Below, one piece after another: positions 63,291-64,000 of a stretch of 64,000 nt of DNA. Positions within the stretch are counted from its first letter, which is position 1, and the number at the start of each line of letters is the position of its first letter. The stretch comes from Okapia johnstoni (taxonomy: Eukaryota; Chordata; Mammalia; Artiodactyla; Giraffidae): the NCBI GenBank assembly GCA_024291935.2, contig CM044326.1:39106948-39170947 (forward strand), written 5' to 3'. The notes beneath the pieces are model-generated. The model did no database searches. It saw only the letters and a program-made list of their open reading frames with translations, and was not told the DNA's origin. The translations under genes and the position numbers were made by a program.

Positions 63291-64000
63291 CCAACAGCCT
63301 TTGAAAAGTTTCGCGGCGAATGAAACTGGACCCATCTTTAAAAGTGGTGTGCCTGGATCAAAGGCTGTCAGATCTCCAGGCAGGAGCCCCCGTTTCCCCA
63401 GGAAGCTGCGAGTCTGCAGAGGGTCATCTCCCTGCCCTCTTTCCCGCCCCCACTACCTTCCAAGCACATTTCCATCCTTACTAAATGCCACTCCTCAGAT
63501 GCAAATAGTGGATTCTAAAGAATTCCTATACCCTGTGTTTTTGTAGAAAAAAACACAAAACACCCAAAAACAAACGAAACAAAAACAAACCACAAACAAA
63601 CAGCCGGTCCAGGCTGGGCTGCAGAAGGTGCCTGTGACCCCAGAAGACCAGTCGCTCATCTTCCAAGGTTTGGACGCAACTGACTGGAATGCGGTGGATG
63701 AGGAGGAAGTCGGCTTGCATTAGAGATGATTAAACTAGAGGCTGGTGATTTATCTGAAATTCCCGGGGGAGCAGGAGAGAGAAGGGGTGGGGGGCTGCGG
63801 GGGGGCAGGCGGGGAGGAAGAGGGAAAGAGGCAGAAATATAAAGTTGGATGACTGAGAAACAGCGAGAAGAAACAGCAGAAATGGAGGGAAAGAAAAAGG
63901 ACGCAAGGAAAGAAACTGAGAAAACTGTAGGGGAAAAAAGGAGGCAGACGGGAGAGATCGCAAGACAGAAATTGGGACGATGTGGATGAGGATTCGCTGC
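63291..64000. other. Unique sequence rising to a purine- and G-rich end
   Basis: Unique 710 bp. An A/C-rich stretch (63545-63600) is followed by a non-repetitive segment and then a purine-rich end from 63770. The composition change might herald a promoter or exon beyond the window, but no exon is supported. Confidence 0.3.
63784..63814 (+). repeat. G-quadruplex-type motif
   Basis: Four runs of at least four G (GGGG, GGGGGG, GGGGGGG, GGGG) separated by loops of 1, 4 and 5 bases within 31 bp, matching the standard intramolecular G4 pattern on the plus strand. Confidence 0.85.

Overview
This is nuclear DNA from a ruminant, almost certainly a bovid such as cattle, sheep or goat. The evidence is the repeat content: about 18 Bov-tA tRNA-derived SINEs, at least six 3' ends of the horizontally acquired BovB LINE, L1 copies with the ruminant-type 3' UTR, and about a dozen CHR SINEs (Cetacea-Hippopotamus-Ruminant). 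Older mammal-wide layers (MIR, L2, CR1/L3, MLT1 and other old LTRs, hAT and Tigger DNA transposons) lie beneath them. I cannot tell which bovid it is. I recognise no protein-coding exon: every long open frame is transposon-derived, microsatellite-derived or a GC-rich chance frame. Repeat family names come from pattern recognition without a database search, and boundaries not fixed by a target-site duplication (TSD) are approximate. || Layout. 0-13.7 kb: AT-rich, old L1 fragments of both orientations, an old LTR split by a poly(A)-ended block, CR1/L3 fragments and four Bov-tA elements. 13.79-14.45 kb: a CpG island, the one clear promoter. It has a CCAAT box, a GC box, two ZNF143/SBS2-like motifs and a consensus splice donor on the minus strand, which suggests the first non-coding exon of a gene running left; positions 1-14,110 would then be its first intron. 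14.5-20 kb: MIRs, a CA repeat, a BovB fragment and an old LTR. 20.0-23.6 kb: a 3.56-kb 5'-truncated L1 inserted in that LTR, flanked by a 19-bp TSD. 23.6-28.1 kb: MIR/L2 plus a large inverted repeat around 711 bp of unique sequence. 28-41 kb: dense SINE/LTR/L2 mosaic with a solo ERV-type LTR at 34 kb. 41.06-41.19 kb: a near-perfect palindrome. 41.3-46.4 kb: old L1 with nested younger insertions, MLT1, Bov-tA and a BovB that still encodes the C-terminal end of its ORF2. 47.4-48.36 kb: an 800-bp CCAT-based minisatellite. 48.8-64 kb: an L1, a BovB, GC-rich unique sequence, an LTR carrying a copied DNA block, a twin-primed nested L1, a polypurine tract and a G-quadruplex-type G-run near the end. 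|| How it fits together: no gene set or operon is visible. The window reads as one promoter at about 14.2 kb and roughly 50 kb of intergenic or intronic DNA to its right. The interest lies in insertion history (nested elements dated by TSDs), local rearrangements (inverted, dispersed and tandem duplications) and a few unique AT-rich blocks that could be conserved regulatory elements.
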